Shown: piece after piece, positions 45,162 to 57,673 of the stretch
How positions within the stretch are numbered: the stretch's first letter is position 1
Layout of the letters: each line of letters starts with the position of its first letter
NCBI GenBank assembly: GCA_038093975.1
Contig: JBBPTG010000086.1
Coordinates: 1-64,000, forward strand
Direction: 5' to 3'
Source: Chalciporus piperatus
Lineage: Eukaryota; Basidiomycota; Agaricomycetes; Boletales; Boletaceae
Length of the DNA stretch: 64,000 bases
Notes under the pieces: generated by a model
Told to the model about the DNA's origin: nothing
Database searches by the model: none
The model's input: only the letters and a program-made list of their open reading frames with translations
Program-made: the position numbers and the translations under genes

Positions 45162-47040
45162 TTAAGCAAGGTTCGCGAAGCCAACACGGGCATTGTCAAC
45201 ATCAAACACGGTGTAGACATTTTGCAGGAACACATCGCCAATGATCCAGTAGGCTGATAAGGGATGAGTATCGCTGTATGCTCAGAAGCAGAAAAAATAC
45301 GCACCGCTTCCTCCACCAGCAAGCCCGGCAATACAGTCCGTCGAGCCGTTAGAAACCGGTCCGAGATTGAAAGTGAAAGGGGAAACAGCGAAATTGCTGG
45401 AACCATAGGTCAATGTCGGCGCGATAGAACCGATGATGTCACACGGCACTGAGCATGGAATGAGTGAACGATATTCGACTTCTCACAAGTGAACAACAAA
45501 CCAGTCCAAACCCCACCGCCAACCTGGGATGAAGGTTGTGCGCCGGGGATGTTGGCGTAAAAGGCTTGGGCATTACTGTCACTCGTGATGATCAAGGTAG
45601 TTCCAGTGTCGATGATCGACTGAGCATAGCTGGTCTTATTGACCACTACGACTTCAGAAGTACCGTCCAAGCCAGGGCGAGTCAGACCAGCAAGAGGAAT
45701 TTGCCAATATGCAGGGAGAGATACTGAGATGTACTCGATCGTTGATTCTTGATACATGTTCGTGTTAGTACCGCCGATAGTAAGCTCGCTCCCCCCAGAT
45801 TGGGAAGAAAGCGCGAAGCCGAACACGCCCTCCTTCACGGCGCCGGAGGAGACCATGGTCTGGAACACGGGAGAAGCACCGAGGACAGATATCGTAGGGA
45901 AACCCATGCCAAACAACCCATCTGGCAAGAAAGCAGAGATCTGCAGACCTGGGGAGTAAGTCGTGGCAGCGCCAAAGGTCTGATTTACAGCCTGGAGGTG
46001 TGGTCATAATCCCAGCATGGTTTAGCAATTGGATGCAACAAACGTGTGAGATAGTACCTCATATCCGTCCACGAACACGCTGTCCGCATATTGCGTGCCA
46101 TTCACATTCGAGCCGCCCCCGTATGCTAGCTGGAATGTTTTACCAATATCAACGGAGGCCGACGACTGCGTGGGATCATATTTTGTATGTCCATCGCACG
46201 TACTACCGCAAGTTTGGTCAGGAAGGATTAGGTCCGATGAACCCGTGTCAAAGTCGACTGAAAGAGCGACCATGCGGATGAACTCAGTGCGGTTGAAGTA
46301 TGAGGTTAAGCATACCCAGGAAAGTCTTCGGAGGACTGCCAACACTGATGGTGCCCATCCACATGTTTCCATTGACTTCCGCGAGAGATACGTCCCTCTT
46401 CGCACGGCAATCTTGCCAGACTTGTGGTCAGCGGTGCTGTGCTGCACTGAGCGGCCTTGATATCACTTACCGTCGCTCCTTCGCCGGCGTTTTTCTATCC
46501 TGCCTGCTGGAACGGGGCCACTCGCTGTTTTGCCGCCCAAAATCCCCGTGGTGATTGCGGAAATTGCGTCGGCCAAAGGATGGACAGTGCCTGTGTTGGC
46601 TTCATACGCTGCAAGCGTAGCTTGGTATTTCCTTGAACAAGTGATGTTAGTTAGTGAACTATCGACCTTGCAGATAAATGATTGAGATTGAGGCACAAAC
46701 GAACTCCGCGAGTTCGTGGATATTCGATCAAGTTGGCTTGAAGAGAAGCAAGGTGATAGGAAGCGGTACATAAAGCAACTCACTGGCCAACACGGATTAC
46801 GTGCGACTTCAAGAACTCGTTGATTGCAGGTCCTGCTCCATCGTTCGTTCGGGCGACAGGATCGGCCGAGGCACTATTGGGAGATGGCCCAGGAGGAGGG
46901 TGGGTGATGTCCCACTTTCTTTCTAATGGGACACGAATCACATCCCCATTGGGTTGGTTCGCTGGGGAAGCGAGGGTGAGGATCGAGGAAGAAAAGGAGA
47001 GTACAGCAAGAAGCGTTGCGAAACTTGGTGCAAGACGCAT
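45162..47040 (-). CDS. Secreted aspartic protease (family A1)
   Basis: Pepsin-like endopeptidase. The signal peptide is [20 protein letters not shown], followed by a propeptide with [13 protein letters not shown], a likely processing site. Mature domain: [20 protein letters not shown], catalytic [51 protein letters not shown], the second catalytic [11 protein letters not shown], and the C terminus [20 protein letters not shown] then ARVGFANLA. About ten short introns break the gene. Both Asp residues and the spacing are standard, so the enzyme should be active. A TATA-like TATATAA lies about 90 bp upstream on this strand. Confidence 0.92.
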
Positions 47041-47125
47041 GATGAGCGACAGTGAGTTGAAAGAGCGGCGTTAGGACCGCTTAAACCAGCCCAACAGTGG
47101 TTGTATGAAGGAATGAATGAAGAGG

Positions 47126-47134
47126 GTTATATAT
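47126..47134 (-). promoter_or_regulatory. TATA-like box of the aspartic protease gene
   Basis: TATATAACC on the minus strand, about 90 bp upstream of the start codon. Confidence 0.45.
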
Positions 47135-47669
47135 TCCCTTGAGGAGACGTTGCTGAGCTGGCTGGACCTCTCTGGACCTGGGATTTGCTTGGGGTGTACG
47201 TAAATCCAAGGTCAACATCGTCGCGACAAGCGATTTACTGAACATGACGATCACCAACCGGGACGAACTGGAGCTTGTAACTCGTCAGAAGCATACGGGG
47301 CCAAGGGTGACCCGACCTCAGGAAGAGTTACGACCAAGCTCGACAAACACCAATTTTCCTTCCACCCCACGCTCACGACTTGGTTGGATGATGCTTTGCT
47401 GTTTGGAGCGAGAAACACTTGAGAGTCTCGACTGCGACTAATGGTTCGATACCTTTTCGAAGCATCACATCCGTCCTGACCGGCGCTCTCCAAAACGCCG
47501 GGTGAGTTCGTCAGTTGTCTGACATTGACGCGAGTCACGCAACGGCTTCACTCCAGACCTTCAACACATCGCATGTTCACCCCCGTGATGTTCGATGTTA
47601 AACGCAGATTCATCGAGTGATGGAAGATACAACTTTGGGGGAATCGTGCAAATTACATGACAAATGAGA

Positions 47670-48608
47670 TCAGAAAGCGGGCTCCTCAGCACCGAAGGAC
47701 TCTGCTTGGTAAGCAGGCTCTTGTGCGTAAGCGGGCTCAGCTGCTGCGGGTGGTGCAGCAGAAACGACAGCAGGTTCTCTTGATTCGGATGTAGGTTCGG
47801 AAACGATCTTGTCGACGGGGGGCTCCATGATATGGACGGAATCGGGAAGAGGCTTCTTGGGGCCAGTTTGGCCTTCGGGGTCGAATCCCTTCATGCTAAA
47901 CAGAGCGTCAGATCTTTTTACATGGTGCGTGTGACGCTCGGCTTACATCTTGACTTTGATACCAAGGACACCCTGCTTGAGCAGCACGTGGCGCACAGCA
48001 TAGTCAACAAAGTCTCTTGAGGGTTGACCGGAGTGGATCATAAAGCCATCGGTGAATTTCATGGACTTGGCACGGGCAGCACGAAGCTTGCCAGAAACGA
48101 CAACTTCGCAACCCTTGGCGCCAGACTCCATAACGAAACGAAGGACACCGTAGCAAGCCCTATCAAATATGTTAGACGAATTCTTGAACTGGTGTAAAGG
48201 TCTAGGTACCTGCGGACAGCAAGGCCACCGAGGAGCTTGTAACGCAAACTCTCGCACTGAGCGATGGCAGAGAGGCCACGGTGTTGAACCTTTTCAGCAT
48301 ACAATTCGAGGGAGTTCTCAGGGAACTTGAAACGCTTCTGGACGAGGGCGGTCAGCTCGCGGATGCGGCGAGCTTTCTCACCAAGAACTTCTTGGGTGTG
48401 GGTGGCACGGATGATAATCTAATAACGTATTGGGGCGCTGTATCGGTGGAACAAAGGGGTGATGTACCTCGGTGCGGGCGTGGGTGACACGGACATCACA
48501 ACCAGAGTAACCTTCCTCGGCAAGTTCACGAGCGAAGAATTCGTTGAGTTCGGCGCGGAAGACACCGTCGGCGACAAACTTGCGCTTTTTGCTGATTTGA
48601 GCGGACAT
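47670..48608 (-). CDS. RPS3: 40S ribosomal protein uS3 (RPS3)
   Basis: Small-subunit ribosomal protein at the mRNA entry site, with a KH domain. [20 protein letters not shown] starts the protein, then [15 protein letters not shown], an intron, [80 protein letters not shown] and GIKVKM, then [19 protein letters not shown]. Four or so exons. The C terminus carries an extra Ala/Glu/Pro tail ([20 protein letters not shown]), as fungal uS3 tails vary. Core conserved and surely functional. Confidence 0.95.
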
Positions 48609-49565
48609 CTTGAGGGAGAGGTGGGTCTGTAAAGGAGACAGATAAGCCCCATCACATCATCTGGATCGAAGGGTCGCCATCCATCTCAACGAGACAAACT
48701 CGCGAGATTTGACATGGTCCAACATCGTCTATGCATCGATTCCGGTCCAGGGGAGTGTACGAACCTTGCGGAATCTACGTCGTCGGCGCCGGGCGTGGTG
48801 TTGAGCTCGATGATATGGGCCTCCCTTGCAGATGACAAGTTCAGACTCCGATTTAACCGTTACCACATTCGGAATGCCCCTGTTCCTTCACTTCAAAGTC
48901 TCATGCGAAGTTCTGCTTGAGAGAAGTCCCGGGCCTCTGCTCTCACCAGGGCGGTGTAATCTCATTCTAGGTCTCGTCATCATGTACGTTGTGATCCCTG
49001 GCGTAGGGGGCGTTGGAAAACCCCTGCCTAGACATCGCACAGACTTCCCGACTATGACAGTGGTGTTTGCTGCGTCCGACTGAACTGGAAATGACGACAT
49101 GCATCGAATGTATTTCTCCGTCGTAGTCTGATGATACAAAGTGACTGGGTTGTCCAACATCGAGTGCGGGGTTAGATACCCCTTCTCAGCGGGATGTAAG
49201 AGAAAGATCCCAAGTAGTAAGAAATACCGTACATTCTTGTTTGGTTTGGACTCTAATCCTGTTGCACTAAAGGTTTGAGATTCACGAATGGGTGTAAGTT
49301 GAAGACATGGTTTTGGGGGAGTTGTTTCATCCTTACTACACTACTCTACAAGTACTTACTTGTTAGTAGCTTCGGCCCGCAGTTGGCAGACTGCGAGAGA
49401 AAACGACGGCGGCCTGAACCCCGCATCGCTGCCCTTTCCCGCGGCCCGCCGGTCCGATGAGTCCCACTCGCATATAAACCTCTGGCACGGGATACAGCAG
49501 TCTTGTTCCTTCCGTCTCGCTAATACAAGAGGAAAGGACGATCGCCGAATTATCTGTTGAAGACC
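48609..49565. other. Intergenic region between RPS3 and the dehydratase gene
   Basis: About 950 bp between two divergent genes. No coding frame with a domain is visible. A TATA box for the dehydratase gene lies near its right end. Confidence 0.4.
49472..49479 (+). promoter_or_regulatory. TATA box of the L-fuconate dehydratase-like gene
   Basis: CATATAAACC, with TATAAA at 49473-49478, lies about 90 bp upstream of the start codon at 49566. Confidence 0.5.
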
Positions 49566-51580
49566 ATGAAGATCACACACTTTGAAACACACGGTATGAT
49601 CGCACCATCCATCCGTCGTATGTCTCTGCTCATGATCTTGCCAAATAGATGTTCGTTTTCCGACCTCACTCACTGGAGATGGGACGGACGCAATGTAGGC
49701 TTTTCTCAGGATGTTACCGGTGTTGATGCTGATTGCGCTGATGTTTAGGAACACCGAGTGTGACTACTCGTCTGCCTACGTCTCTATCTACACCGATGGC
49801 GAATCACCTTTGGTTGGCCACGGCATGACATTTACCATTGGTCGCGGAAACGAAATTGTAAGTCGATCTTGCCCTACGTGTGCTTCAAGTCTGACAGACT
49901 ATTCCACTGTTAGGTTTGCCAAGCAATTGCATCCCTCGCAAACAGGCTGATCGGCCGTGACCCAGAAGAGCTTTTCAAGAGTATGGGAAAGACCTGGGAT
50001 TGGTTGAACTCTGATCCACAGCTGCGATGGTGAGTGGTACCTTTCTAGACAATGGGCACAGTATTCTGATGTACATCGCAAACAGGATCGGCCCTGAAAA
50101 GGGTGTCATCCATATCGCCCTTGGTGCCGTGAACAACGCCCTCTGGGATATGTTCGCCCGTGCTCGGGGAAAGCCTCTCTGGAAGCTTGTTGTTGACATG
50201 ACACCCGTGAGACTTGGTTTCTTTTATCTCACGGAGAAGGCTTCTGAAAGCTTACTTCACTTCCCAGGAAGAGTTGGTGGACGCAACTGCGTTCCGCTAC
50301 ATCACAGATGCCATCACACGCGAGGAGGCTCTTGCTATGCTCAAGGCCAACGAGGCCGGGAAGAAAGAGCGTGAGGCAACCGTAAGAGAAGTTGGGCAAG
50401 TCGCCACCCCGCATCGATCTTTTAACGATATTAAACGGTTCCTTGCAGATACCCCGCCTACGTCACATCTGCTGGTTGGCTCGGTACGACTCCTATTCTT
50501 CTTCATATGAAACCCAACTAACCTGTCTGATAACGTGCAGGATACTCTGATGAGAAGGTGGCACGCCTCACCAAGGAAGCTGTTACCGCTGGTTTCAACC
50601 ACTTCAAGATGAAAGTCGGGGCGGACGCTGCTAACGATCTCCGCCGCGGAACGATCATCCGCTCAATCATTGATGATCCGCAGTACCTCCCTGCTGGCTC
50701 CAACGGGCGTGACCCAAATAGTTCCGCGCTTGCAGGCAAGAACGCTGGCCCAACCGGCGCCGTCCTCATGATCGATGCCAACCAGGTTTGGGATGTTCCT
50801 CAGGCAATCGACTACGTGAAGAAACTCGAGCCTATCAAGCCTTGGTAAGTGCCTGCAAGTTCTTTGATTGCAAAGAAGATGCTCATCCACCACGACAAGG
50901 TTCATCGAGGAACCAACCGCTCCTGACGACATCCTTGGACACGCTGCCATCCGCAAGGCACTCAAGCCTCACGGCATCGGCGTTGCCACCGGTGAACATG
51001 CACACAATCGCATGGTCTTCAAGCAGCTTTTGCAAGCTGATGCTATCGACGTGTGTCAGATCGACTCCTGCCGGTTGGCAGGTGTCAGCGAGGTCCTGAG
51101 CGTCCTCCTCATGGCAGCCAAGTATGCACGCGACCCATCAGCAGACCCCATACTAACCTAACTCGTCTCTCAGATTCGGTGTCCCTGTCTGTCCACACGC
51201 CGGTGGTGTTGGTCTTTGCGAATACGTCATCCACTTGAGGTACGTCTTCACCCAGCATTCCCTTCGCTGTTCGTCGAGACTCAAGGCTACGCTATCAGCT
51301 TGATCGACTACATCGCCGTCTCTGGCACGATGGAACGCAACGTCCTCGAGTTCGTGGATCACCTCCACGAGCATTTCCTCTACCCTTGCTCGATCAACTC
51401 TCAAGGCCGCTACAACGTACCCTCGAATTCAGCTGAGGGCTACAGGTAACGTCCCTCTCTATTGGCCTGGGATCGGAATTCATTCCATGACTTTACAGTA
51501 TCGAGATGCACAAACAGAGCATAGCGGAATATGAGTGGCCACACGGTTCGTACTGGGTCGGTGCCAAGGGCGGCAAGTAA
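49566..51580 (+). CDS. Enolase-superfamily L-fuconate dehydratase-like (ENOSF1)
   Basis: Mandelate racemase/enolase fold dehydratase. Relatives dehydrate L-fuconate in L-fucose breakdown. Start MKITHFETH at 49566, then YSSAYVSIYTDG, GHGMTFTIGRGNEIV, GPEKGVIHIALGAVNNALWD, YPAYVTSAGWLGYSDEKV. Catalytic pieces: FNHFKMKVG (KxK lysine), MIDANQVWD, FIEEPTAPDD, GVATGEHAHNR (three acidic metal ligands Asp, Glu, Glu) and CPHAGGVGLCEYV (His). The C terminus is PHGSYWVGAKGGK. Around ten exons. The GHGMTFTIGRG and PHAGG wording is that of the fuconate dehydratase group rather than galactonate or tartrate dehydratases, so the substrate is a good but unproven guess. Confidence 0.88.
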
Positions 51581-52036
51581 AGCGTTCAAAAAGCCCCGCC
51601 GAATTGTGAATATGTATCATTACTTTATTGTCAGCACTGAAAAACTAGAAGAGTTCCCGAAGCATAAGTGTGCGAAGGAAATCCACTGACTCTCGAGGAA
51701 TTTTAGGCTTACTTGGACGACACCTAATTCCCTCCTCCGATCGATGAGATCGCGGATTAAGATCACCGGGGGGAACAATTGAGTACCGCGACTACGTATA
51801 ATAATGAGGGACAACAGATCTCTTGTTCACGGATAAGTTGAACATGTAGCTGATTCGTATAGATATAGAGGAACTGCGAAAACAACGAAGAACAGCAAGA
51901 ACGGGGGTTACACAGGAGAAGCAAGAAATGCGCTACATGATGTTGTATCATCGACAGAGCCAAGCATTATTTATAAGCGCTAGATGGTTTGGTAACTCCC
52001 TATAAAATCCCATCGTTTAGCGTTCGTTGATGAGAA
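51581..52036. other. Convergent 3' region
   Basis: About 450 bp between the convergent dehydratase and Tup1 genes. No gene supported. It should hold both poly(A) sites. Confidence 0.4.
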
Positions 52037-54574
52037 TCAATCGGAATACGCACATATCCGCGCCTGCCAATCACCACTTCCAGTGGCCAAAATACTGCCC
52101 GTGGGGCTGAGGTCTATTGATATAACTAGACAGAGGTCTCAGATCGGATATCACCGGCATGTTGATCACTCACCAGAATTCTTGTGTCCCTGGAGCATAC
52201 ATTGCACAGTGGCAGAGTGTGAATCCCAGAACTGTACACCGCGGTCTTTCGACCCTGAAACAACCCATTGACCGTCATGAGATACAGCAACGGATAACAC
52301 GTAGTCCTAATAAGAGTATATGAGTCCGCTCGTAACGGGTTATGCAGCAAGTGACGTACCGTGTGACCCACGAAATTCATCGTGCACTGGCTGGACTTCT
52401 CTAGCTCTTTCTTGCCATTTGCAGTGGCTTCCTTTCGTTTGGCGCCGTTGACCAAGCCACTGACATCCCAATATTTCAGAGTCTTGTCCAAACTGCCGCT
52501 CACCAAACCCTTGCCGTCGGGCGTGAAAGCGACGCTGTATACACTGTCCCGGTGACCACGCAATCGTTCGATCAACATACCACTGGAGACGTCCCAAATG
52601 CGGACAACGGTATCGAGACTGCCCGCAGCAACAAGTTGTCCATTAGGAGATATGGCAACCGAGGTAACTCCCGCATCATTATTCAATGAATCGGGATCGT
52701 TGATAGTGAGCACTTTCGATGAACCGTCCAACATGTCCCAGATTCGAGCAGTTTTATCACCCGAACCAGAGACGATAAGACGACCATCCAGCGAGAAGTC
52801 GAGAGAATAAATTTCTTGCTGATGACCCTCGAAGACATTGCGGATGCGCTTCTTGGCAATATCCCAAATCTAAAGAACAAACATCAGACATTCACTCGTC
52901 TTGAAAAGGGCCACTACGAACTCGGATTTGCTTATCCTCGGCGCCCGTGGCAAGGTACTTGCCATCGGGGCTGAAGCAAACACTGCGAATATACAAATCC
53001 CCAGCTTTCCCGGCGGATTCGTCAGCAAGGACACTGAAAGCATACGAAATGACTACTCCAGTGTTGACTTGAGATGAGGATTAATACATACCAAGTCTTC
53101 GCACCGGTTTTGGTATCATAGATCTGTGCTGTCCGGTTGCATCCGGTTGCTAGGAACTTGCCATCTGCGGAGAATCGCACACAACATACAACACTATTAA
53201 CCCCAAAATGAGTTACACTCCTATGGCCTTGGCGAAGTCGTGCATTATCTTACCTCTCGTGCATAAGAGTGTGGACCAACGCCACATCAAGTACCCGCTT
53301 GACTTTTGGATTGAAGACTGCAAACCAATCACTGCCTTCCTTCTTCAATTCTGGTGGGACGTTGTGTGGGTCGAGGTCGTCCGGAAACTGACCCCCATTT
53401 GAGGAGCTGTTCACCGGGGCTAGTGCAGAAGAGGTTGAGGATTGCTCATTGGGACCGGCCGGTGGCGGATTTCCAGGGCCAGGTGGGTATGGGGCATGTG
53501 CCGATGGGGGCGGAGGCAGACCAGGACCTTGGAAAGTAGGAGGTCCTGCTGGTGCGGGCAATTTGGGAGTTGGCCCAGGACCAAGAGAAGGACTATAATG
53601 ATCTAATGAAGGTAGAGGGGGAGAAAAAGGAGTTCGATATCCATGAGGTGGCGGAGAACGTGCGGAGCCCGAAGAGAGATGTTTACCTGGACGGTCAGTC
53701 TTCATACGCTCTGTCTTGATGCGTTTTGGGTCCCTCGATTCGATGGGACGGTCACGCTCTCGATCGCGTTGCTCGCGCTCCCGATCTCTAATTTCGCGCT
53801 CACGCTCGCGATCAGCACGTTCGCGGTCTTTCTCCCGTTCGCGATCACGGTCCCGGTCTCGATCGCGACCGTAATAGGGGTCATTGTAGGACCCAGGACC
53901 GGTGGCCGGTAGTCCTGCCGGTACAGATGGTGGGGCTGGAGGACCGGGAGGACCGACTGAGCCGGGGCCGACTGTCGGGTGAGGGGGGGCGGCAGCGGGA
54001 ATTCCCTGACGAGCAGCGTGAAGTTCTGCTCGCAATCGGGAAAGTTCCTCTTCATATTGTTGTCGAATCTTTCCGTGTTGAGATTCAAGTTCATAGAGTG
54101 ATTGACGAATGATATTCAGCTCATTGATGTGGGAGGTCACTACGGGTAAAAACAGATGAGGCCTTTCAAAGAAAGGATTGAAAAACACGCACCTTTCGAT
54201 TCGAATTCGTCTCGTTGGTTCCTCATGAGGCCCAAATCGGACGTGAGAACTTCAAATTCCTGACGAATGTTATCAAAGGCCTCATTGAGCCGCGCGTGCG
54301 AGTGTTGACTTGGCCCCTGAGCGGGAGGAGCGGTAGGCTGGAGGCTCCTATGCTAAATGGCGAGAAAGAAGTGAGATGAATCGAGGGGAGAGTGAGAGGT
54401 GCGCAAGAAAGGACAACGCAGACCGGGGGTGAAATTTGCGCTGTGGAGTGCGCTAGCGAGGACATATGAGCCTCTGTGCGGGGGTATGTGGGGAATGTTG
54501 TATGTTTTTTGCACGAAGCGGGGAAGACGAGAAAGAGCAGAAGAGGGACTTACGTTGTAAATTGTGGAGGACAT
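52037..54574 (-). CDS. TUP1: Tup1-like general transcriptional corepressor
   Basis: WD40 corepressor that in yeast works with Ssn6/Cyc8. First exon MSSTIYN, then [20 protein letters not shown] and the tetramerisation helices [20 protein letters not shown] and [21 protein letters not shown] Pro/Gly region and a long Arg-Asp/Arg-Glu repeat tract follow (about 53770-53875). The [17 protein letters not shown] segment leads into seven WD blades: [140 protein letters not shown]. The last intron needs the CTAG acceptor to restore NSVISIDLS. Family order and motifs are typical. Confidence 0.92.
53770..53875 (-). repeat. Arg-Asp/Arg-Glu repeat tract in Tup1
   Basis: Low-complexity GA/CG-rich DNA encoding [10 protein letters not shown] and RERE-type dipeptide repeats between the N-terminal helices and the WD40 domain. 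Confidence 0.8.
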
Positions 54575-56040
54575 GAAGGAGGTTGGGAACGTCCGGGTGG
54601 GTGTTGATCATCGCCCTTTATAACAAATGGCTGTCTTGGACCCTGCACTTCGCATTCTTTTCCCACGTTTGGCGTTCCCGGCGGCATGTCCATTTCGGGA
54701 ATGCTCACACAGCAGGCACCATCACGTGCCGAATAACATATCGGGTGTTAATTGTTTAAATTTGTCATCGAGTTCAGACCCCGCGAAGGTTCCTCGTGGC
54801 TGATTATCTTCCACGTTACTCTCCCGGTCCTCCGGTCGCCCTTTTCGGTCTCTCGTCATTCGCCGTTGAACCAAACACGAGGCCATCGCTCCGCAAGGAC
54901 AAAGGTTACCCACTTTATCACAGGGCTGTGAACGAGGCTCGCCATACCACAGTCGTCGTCCCCGCTATCGGACTGACCATTGTTCTCACTAGCGTCGTTG
55001 CGTGGAGTTAGTCACCGAATCTTGATCGGGTCTATCTCCCGATTCTCATCTTCGCACGGCACTAGTACTTTTCCTTGTCGTCTCGGTCGCTGTTTGCTCG
55101 GCCACCGTCGGCCATCCCTGTTAACCCCCGACTTGTGGGATTAATGCTGCCCCTCGCCGCCCTTCTCCTTCGAGCTCAGTCTATGTCATGTTGATACGGT
55201 CGCCACGGCTCCGCATCTAAATTTGTTCTATTGAATCTATTCCATCAGTTGATGGATCTGTCATGTCTTGCACTTTGGTATCCCTCACTGTTCATGCTCC
55301 TGACCAGCATCGGACCAGGCCGGTCATCACTTTCATTGTTTCAGTTCCACTTCCATGTCGATCGTGCCATCCCTCTGCCCTGGACAGAATTCTTATCCTT
55401 GGATAAGCACTTCAGAAATTCGTTCGAAACTTACGTAGATGAAGAATTCCTTCTCGTCGACGTGGTATATACAGATTCGTTTGGGGTACTTGAGTACGTC
55501 CCTTTGGAGCTTGGTCGTACGGACCCTGACCAACCCTCGAACCGACACATGTGGGCTGCCACCTCCTATGAACCTACGCTTCGTCTCCATTGTCGATCGT
55601 GCTTACGACCCATCAAGCACGGCTAGATAGAGAGGGTGACACGATGGCATCATTATATATCCGTGGGTTAGCTCGATATCACCAAATCTATCCACGGTCT
55701 AGAACGTCGTGCCAGCCCGACATAACGTGGTCTACTCAAGGGTTCTACTTAAGAAGTCAAATGTCGTGGTTCAATGTCTCTCCCTTTGCCCCAGATTTGC
55801 CACATTACTTCAAACAATCTGGTAAGACCTTTACACTACCTTTACTCTCAACTTTCTCATAATGCCGTCTTTGTTCAACCCTACAGTATATAGGCAACAC
55901 AGAACATTCGCCCGTTGCTCCTCGGTTAAACGTGCCCAGCTTGAACCAAGTGAGTCGCACCAGGCTGCTCTCGTTGACTATCCTACGTCGTCTGTGCCTG
56001 ACGTACTCCCCAGTTGAACAGAGTTGAACACTGACACCTC
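54575..56040. other. Region between Tup1 and its paralog
   Basis: About 1.5 kb between two divergent WD40 genes. A 71-residue plus-strand frame (about 54796-55011) ends in a hydrophobic stretch TTVVVPAIGLTIVLTSVVAW, like a tail anchor, but it lacks an ATG start and I found no convincing upstream exon. Frames at 55231-55860 show no domain. No Tup1 tetramerisation helices are visible here that could belong to the paralog. Confidence 0.35.
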
Positions 56041-57502
56041 ATGTCGTCCAGTTTAGACCCCTCGACAGCCCCACCCGACTTCGTCAGTGAAGGGAATGGA
56101 TGGCTTGCTGTCTTCAATTCCAAGGCCACACGTCCTATGAACGTTCAACTCCGCTCGAGTTATACTCAAACCGGGTGCGTCTTCTGCTGAATTACGAGGA
56201 CTTCCATGTTCGTTGGAGCTCATTTTATTGCCTTGTTTCAAACCGATCAGGGTCGTCTGTTGCGTCAAATTCTCCGCGGATGGATCGCTCCTCGCAGTTG
56301 GCACGGACAATGCTGTTGTCTTGTACAACTTGAACATTGTTCAGCAAACAAAGTTGACGTGGGTCCTCTTTGTTACAGGCTTTGTCCGTCTATTCATCGA
56401 GCACTCTTTGATCTAGCTTCCTCCTTGGAGCCGAACAGGAGGGGCGAAAGGCCAATCATGCTCGAAGCGTCGTCATAAGTCCAGATAACAAATTGCTTGT
56501 TGCGGGTGCGGAGGACAAGTACATTCGAGTAAGCGAACCGCGAGTCTGATGCACTGGTGACGCTCATCCTAGTACGTTGATAGGTCTGGAGCATCGAAAC
56601 CCACGACTTCCTTCGAACTCTGAGCGGACACAGCGGCGAAATCTATGCGCTATCGTTCACGTGCGATTCTCGAACCTTGTTCTCCGCATCGGGAGATCTT
56701 ACGGTTCGCATGTGGGACGCAACACAGTTCTCAGCTGACGTTACCGAAGTGCCCGAACCCAATTGCCGTGTTCTTCGTCCTCCAAGTCCAGAAGCGAAGT
56801 CGTCGGAACTCGTTTTTACCTCAGTCTCGGTCGATGCAACTGGTTCATTCGTGGCCGCGGGATCCCTTGATGGCCTCATCAGAGTATGGGATGTACGCCC
56901 GGATTCGACGAAAGAAGAGCCTGTCGGTGTGCTCCACGGACATTCGAAAGGAGTTTATGACGTCCAGTTCTTGTCTGGTGACATGGGGAGCTATCTCGTG
57001 AGTGCGAGCATGGATAAAACTTTGAAGCGTTGGAAGATCTTGCCAGACGAGGAGCGATTCGAATGTACGAAGACGTTCAGTGACAGTGGACACGAGGCAT
57101 GACCATCTGATTGTACGAGAAACCGTGGAAGCTAACACGTCGTTCTCGCAGGATGCCGTCCTGTCAGCATCTGTGTTGCAAGTAGGCAGGGAACAGCTTC
57201 TCGCATCATCATCTCGAGATAGGACTGTTCGGCTCTGGGACTTGAAGACTGGAGTCCCTTATCTCATGATTCAAGGACACACAAACACTGGTGAGTAATT
57301 CTCGTCGTGATCCACGCCATTGTCATTGTCTGACGTGCATTGCGCCCCCTTGAAAGTCACCTCGGTCGACCTCAGTAGCGTTGGATCTCTTTTGGCTTCT
57401 GGGAGCGGTGACCGCGAAGTGCGAATCTGTGAGTTCCGTTTCAAAGTCTGTCAACTCTTCGCTGACTTTGGCTTCACTTCAGGGGAGTATAATCTCCATT
57501 AA
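56041..57502 (+). CDS. Tup1-like WD40 protein lacking the N-terminal corepressor domain
   Basis: Diverged paralog of the adjacent Tup1. It starts at the point matching the Tup1 linker: SSLDPSTAPPDFVSEGNGWL and AVFNSKATRP (Tup1: [11 protein letters not shown]...WFAVFNPK). Blades: RVVCCVKFSADGSLLAVGTD, SVVISPDNKLLVAGAEDKYI, IYALSFTCDSRTLFSASGDL, TSVSVDATGSFVAAGSLDGL, VYDVQFLSGDMGSYLVSASM, LLASSSRDRTVRLWDLKTGV, VTSVDLSSVGSLLASGSGDR. The last exon is GGGAGTATAATCTCCATTAA, giving RIWEYNLH-stop. All seven blades are readable across about nine exons. It has no tetramerisation helices and no RD/RE tract, so it cannot form a normal Tup1 complex by itself. Confidence 0.82.
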
Positions 57503-57673
57503 TGTCACCATGTCAGCGTCTTCTCGAGCGGGCAGACATTAGTTTCGAGTGACTCTATGATACCTTTGGAATATACCCTTGCCTGTCTTCGCTTACCTAA
57601 TTGATTACCGGAGTCCTTTCACTTCCAAGTACAATATATGGGCTTGGATTGTACGCTGTTGTAGTCATCCAGC

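Noticed and set aside
55231..55862. N-terminal exons of the Tup1 paralog
   Set aside because: The open frames here show no coiled-coil or RD/RE-rich sequence and cannot be joined to the WD40 part with convincing splice sites.
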